From: Datnioides undecimradiatus
Lineage: Eukaryota > Chordata > Actinopteri > Lobotiformes > Datnioididae
Direction: 5' to 3'
DNA length: 64,000 nt
Assembly: GCA_008933995.1 (NCBI GenBank)
Contig: WARS01000026.1
Coordinates: 3,114,501-3,178,500, forward strand
This document shows positions 60,101-64,000 of the stretch, one piece after another. Each line of letters opens with the position of its first letter. The first letter of the stretch is position 1. A program made the position numbers and the translations under genes. Under the pieces are notes generated by a model. The model was given only the letters and a program-made list of their open reading frames with translations, did not search any database and was not told the DNA's origin.

Positions 60101-62415
60101 TAATGGCTGGCAAGCTACAGCAAATAGAGTAGAGCTTTGATACCTTGCCAGCTGGGTTTGCAGGTGGGCTTGACGCTGATCTTGACCAGAACGTCCTCAG
60201 AGGCACGGTTCTTTCCACAGTCGTAGGCGGTCACAGTCAGCTTATACATGCGCTCTTTGCCGTAGCTCAGTTTCTCCGTGTTCTTGATGAAGCCTGAGTG
60301 AAGCAGGGGAAGAAATGACTGAGTGCCAGGACCGCTCTTTGTTTAATTTCAAAGCTGCAGCTGTGCTAGAAGATGTATTAAAAAGAAAAATGTTCCGGCT
60401 GATAAAGCAGCAACACAAAGTATTTCAAAAATATTTTTTTAAAGCACCACCAGAAATGATTCACTGCTGAATGCATATACCTTTTCCGCCAGTTAATGTG
60501 TACACACAGTCTGATCAGCATGATAGTGATTAAAACAAAGTCATGGAATGACTGTGATCAGATCCCAGTAATTAGCTGTCACAGGTGAGCACCTTCTCCA
60601 TTGCGTTACCACCTGTAAATATTTTCTTTAATCACAGCCACGCATCTTAAACTGAGCTTGGATATCTGATGTCTATTTTAATCTTTAATTTTGTTTAAGA
60701 AGACACAGTGATAAACAGCCCGACACGAATGACCAACTTGCGTGATATTTCAAGGAGACCGCCATCGCCTCATGGGGCAACAAGCTGCAGTGAATTCTAA
60801 ATAAGTAGTCTGCACCATTGTTTACACAGATCAATAGGCAATGTGATGTCTGTCAATAAAATCGTGGCTCCTAGGCATGAACTGCAGATTTTTTCTCCCC
60901 CAACGGGCACAAAGATGAGGCTGCTGGGCGTAGGGCGTTCTTACCATCTTTGTCGATGGTGAAGGGCACATCAGGGGTGACGATCTCGTAGCTGCAGATC
61001 TGGCTGAACTGGAAAGAGCAGTCAGCGTCCACTGCCTCCACCTTCAGGATGCTGTCATACTTCTTTCCCTCAATGACGGTGGCTTTGTAGGACTTCTCCT
61101 TGAACACGGGTGAGTACTCGTTGATGTCATTCACCTGGATGTGCACTGTGGCCCTGATAAAGAAGAAATATTTTATTGCCACTCTTGTTGACGAGATGGT
61201 ATGAAATATATAAACAACATTTGGTTGAGTTGGTTTATGAGAAAGGAACCATTCCTTCAAAGGTTTTAATTTCAAGTCCATTTATTGATCAAGCTGCCTT
61301 ATTACAAACAGCAAGAGTCATGTTGGCTGACAGCAAGCTAATTCATTTGCTGGTATTGGTGACTGTGATTCTGCATCGACAGTGTTTCGTGGACTAACCT
61401 GAAGAAAATCTGTTGATTTAAGGCAAATCAAGTGATGTTTTGCTGGACTTGTGGTAACAAACTGCAGATAAATAAATAATTTACATAAGCATTCTTATTA
61501 CACGTGACTAAATAGGGCTGCGACTATTGAATCTTTTTATCAGCTTATTGATTAATTTTGCAATTGGTCATTTTGTCTATAAAATGTCAAACATTGGTGA
61601 AAAATACAACAGTCCAAGTAATGTTTTCAAATATCTTGTTTTTTGTAACAAAAATGCAAAGACATTCAGTTTGTCTGACAAACAAAAAGCTTCAAATTGT
61701 CAGATTTTAGAAACTGGAAACATTAAATGTTTGACATTTGTCAAAACAATTCCAAATAATTTTCGGTCAACTGATAATCACTGAAGCTCTGGACCACGTG
61801 TGTCATAAGGAAGATGAAGGAAAGGCAGGAAAATGATACGCCATATTATTACAGGGAATAAAACTGTGTAGCTACCATCACCTCCTGATGAGGAACTGTC
61901 AAAACGCATTAAGTAGAACACGAATTCATCTCATGTTTGTTTTAGACATTTTCACTCATGTCCTGATGTGCTCTTGCATAGTTTCCAAATGATCTTGGAT
62001 TATTACATGGATTTGACTGTTCCCACGCTGGGAACAAATTTCATAATAGTCTACCTTTTGAATACCTGGTAAAATCTCATATCTACCATTATGGGCACAT
62101 GCGACATAGCTATACAGTATCAAATGGTTGACTCAACTTTGATTCCTTTAACAGCAGAGAAGCTAAACAGAATCTGGTCAACACAGAGGAAAACACCTCC
62201 TGAACAGGGCTTTACTCACTTGTGGGATTTCTTCATGTTGGCGCCATCTGGGCCCTCTCCACAGTCGTAGGCTTGGATGGTGAAGGTGTGCTCCTTCTGT
62301 AGCTCACAGTCTAGTTTGTCCTTGGCGCGGATGACCCCCTCGCCAGTGGACTTGTCCAGGACCACTGCTTCAAAGGGGACATTCTGCCCGTGGATCCTGA
62401 AGCCGCAAATCTCAC
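49235..62415 (-). CDS. clstn1: calsyntenin-1, 3' part of gene (N-terminal exons missing)
   Basis: Calsyntenin-1 is a type I membrane protein of the secretory pathway and synapse that links vesicles to kinesin-1 and stabilises APP. Sixteen coding exons were placed, 5' to 3': 62220-62415, 60945-61153, 60144-60293, 59670-59855, 59308-59556, 57273-57394, 56979-57141, 56574-56624, 55482-55639, 54981-55129, 53871-54115, 52867-53037, 52462-52607, 52140-52275, 51000-51184, 49235-49429. They encode about 902 residues, from GEICGFRIHGQNVPFEAV to EWDDSTLTY and a stop. Two cadherin repeats (ATVHIQVNDINEYSPVF marks the border) are followed by the LNS/laminin-G-like domain (FTISVWMRHGP, EWHHYVLNVEFP), the calsyntenin-specific ectodomain, the membrane helix and the acidic tail. 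The signal peptide and first cadherin strands are beyond the right edge. No frameshift was seen. Confidence 0.97.
49430..50999 (-). other. clstn1: clstn1 last intron
   Basis: This 1.6 kb intron begins GTAAAA and ends AACGCAG. No additional exon or named repeat is seen; short TG runs flank the upstream exon. Confidence 0.7.
56574..56624 (-). CDS. clstn1: clstn1 51-base cassette exon
   Basis: This small exon encodes NSGHDNDTESVSEPTS with split codons at each end. It starts in phase 1 and ends in phase 1, so it is skippable. It joins ACWQ of the LNS domain to GGNGRMAQFF. It occupies the place of the human segment EFSGVENDNETEPVTVASA, and the shared DN(D/E)TE core supports homology. The human exon is alternatively spliced; I infer the same here. 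Confidence 0.85.
57395..59307 (-). other. clstn1: clstn1 intron within LNS domain
   Basis: This 1.9 kb intron separates SDKT from EMNRHHY. A 78-codon minus-strand frame at 58377-58613 has no homology I recognise and is not needed for the protein. Confidence 0.7.
61154..62219 (-). other. clstn1: clstn1 intron between cadherin exons
   Basis: This 1.07 kb intron splits a lysine codon (AA|G) and contains the degenerate interspersed repeat listed at 61514. No exon is seen. Confidence 0.75.
61514..61792. mobile_element. degenerate copy of a widespread fish non-autonomous repeat
   Basis: The plus strand begins AGGGCTGCGACTATTGAATC and continues through CTATAAAATGTCA, a GTGAAAAATAC block and CAAATATCTTGTTTT. 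It ends near CAACTGATAATCACTGAAGC at 61792. This order of words is that of a short, non-coding interspersed repeat found in very many copies in percomorph genomes (AGGGCTGCAACTA type), which I recognise but cannot name. The ends form a poor inverted repeat (AGGGCT against AGAGCT on the other strand), consistent with a MITE-like element. Many substitutions show it is old and inactive. Confidence 0.6.
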
Positions 62416-64000
62416 CTGAACACGTCAAGAGCCAAAGTAGATTTTGCTCAGAATAACTGACAGTAGGTGGGATTTTTTTCATTCAAATGAAAAATTATGT
62501 TAACAACAAAAACCATAAATTCACGCAAAAAAAAAAGATCAGCCACAGGTTTTGGGTGCCAGGGATTTGTAGTAGATTAGGGTGGGTGGTGGCTGTGGAG
62601 GAAGCCAAAAAGCACTGTCATATGGGTGAGCATTTGGGAGGGGAAGGGGAGTTGGGGGAGGGTGTGGGACATTTAGTATCATAGACAACGGAGTGTCTTT
62701 TCCAAGCCACTTGAAAACATTGCATCCAGTCATGCAGGCAGAAACCGAAAAGATGTGGACAGGCATTTCACAGGAGTACTTAAGATATTGTAAATCAAAG
62801 TCATGAAACCAAGCCCCCAAAAGCACAGCGAGAACGGGATTTGAAGTGAAGATCATTTATCTCTGTAATGAATAACAATTACAGCCTCTCTTATAATAGA
62901 AACAATAATTGAACATAAATTAAAGAAATAAACACAAAATTGAAATCTTTACAATGGAGCATTATAGCATTGTGGTTAAGTGATCCAGCACCAATTCAGT
63001 CATCAGAGTCCGATAAAGTCTGTGAAAGAAAAAAAAACCTCTCAAATGTCACCTTCAATAATATTTTTTCTTAATTAAAGAAAGTCTTCCTGTGTAATTT
63101 TGCCTCTCGCCCAAAACTACAGCAAAATGAATCCAAATAAAATGAAATCATAGAAAACTTAACTGCTACAATAACAGTATTTAAAAAAAAAAAAAAAATT
63201 ACTGGATGAGAACTGGGGTTAGAAATATCAACTTGCTTGACATCCACATCAAATGACAACTGCAGCCATGCTAATGGTAGAGATTAGTGGTGGATAATTA
63301 ACTCAACAGATCCACTGAGGCAAAAGATGCAACAACAGAAACTTTGTAGCAGAGAGTTTGCATCAGTTAACAATCTCAGCAGCTTTCAGTTGAAGACTGA
63401 ACTGTCAGAAAAGTCCACAGCACAGGAGTCACTGTACCTGCATTCATCCGATAGGTCACAGAGAGACACCACAGACATGGTTAATGCCTTTAGGACTCTC
63501 ATATTTTTAAATCTTCTTATCCTCTTTAAAACCAATTCAGGGTCAATTTTAGCTCCAATTTTCATGTGGATAAAAATATGTCTTACATGTGTCTATAGTT
63601 TTTACTTTATTATAAAATGTGTAAAAAATTTGGCTTCTCCTTCCATACTCTTTGATGGGAAGGACTGAATTGAGCAAAATGGCAGCAAAATGACTGAAAA
63701 CTCCTGTTTTAAAGCAGCTTTCTGTTTCCTGGTGACAGCTGAAAAACTGTTAGGGTCTGCAAACTGCAATGGATGTCTCATGCACCGATATTTCTAAGTA
63801 CAGTCAGCCCCACATCACACTTTTCATCCAGCTGTTGGAACTCCAAAAAATTCAAGGTGAGAAAAACATAAAGTCGAGAAAAACCGAATGGGGAGATTAC
63901 AGAGCATGGCGGGAGTTTCTGTGTAAAATGTGGATGCTGTTTTTTTGCGTTAGTGGGTTAATAGTAACAACTAAGCACAAGGCAGAGCAAAGAGCCCAAG
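62416..64000 (-). other. clstn1: clstn1 upstream intron (partial)
   Basis: This is the intron before the first visible clstn1 exon, cut by the window edge. The exon carrying the segment before GEICGF (in human ending SFEVTVTKEG) is not in it. A 113-codon plus-strand frame at 63327-63668 has no recognisable homology and is probably chance or repeat-derived. Confidence 0.65.

Noticed and set aside
63327-63668. 113-codon plus-strand open frame in the clstn1 upstream intron
   Set aside because: It has a low-complexity, hydrophobic composition, no recognisable domain and no splice support, and it lies inside an intron on the opposite strand.

Overview
The window is vertebrate nuclear DNA, most likely from a ray-finned (percomorph-like) fish. 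It has spliced genes with GT-AG introns and vertebrate-type proteins, CpG-rich 5' ends, CA/GT microsatellites and a repeat of the kind scattered through percomorph genomes. It carries the block that sits on human 1p36: CLSTN1 - LZIC - NMNAT1 - RBP7 - UBE4B - KIF1B. Gene order and relative strands are kept. No sign of bacterial, viral or plasmid content was seen.

Layout, left to right: (1) 1-16.7 kb is the 5' end of kif1b on the minus strand: a very long intron running off the left edge, the first coding exon at 14875-14980, a non-coding first exon ending at 16247 and its GC-rich promoter. (2) 18.6-34.2 kb is the complete ube4b gene (minus): 30 coding exons whose joined lengths give an open frame of 1389 codons, including three consecutive in-frame cassette exons. 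(3) 35.4-36.4 kb is a four-exon rbp7-type cellular retinol-binding protein (minus). (4) 38.5-41.8 kb is nmnat1 (minus, four coding exons, 274 aa). (5) 42.9-44.3 kb is lzic (plus, six coding exons, 189 aa), head to head with nmnat1 across about 1.1 kb. (6) 49.2 kb to beyond the right edge is clstn1 (minus): 16 coding exons from the first cadherin repeat to the stop codon. The signal-peptide exons lie outside the window.

The genes are not an operon; they are independent units held in an old syntenic block. Several act in axons: KIF1B is a kinesin-3 motor, calsyntenin-1 is a cargo adaptor with kinesin-light-chain-binding WDD motifs, UBE4B is a U-box E3/E4 ubiquitin ligase and NMNAT1 makes nuclear NAD+. 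The ube4b/rbp7/nmnat1 neighbourhood is the one rearranged in the mouse Wld-S mutation. Exon boundaries were read by eye from splice consensus, reading-frame continuity and recalled vertebrate proteins. Every junction was checked for phase and each complete gene sums to a whole number of codons. Transcript ends and promoter limits are much less certain than the coding exons.

The most unusual signals are the repeated GTTAGC/AACGTTAGC words clustered at the three promoter regions, the block of three class-2 cassette exons in ube4b (one only 21 nt long) preceded by a GC donor site, and the apparent absence of ctnnbip1 from the lzic-clstn1 interval.
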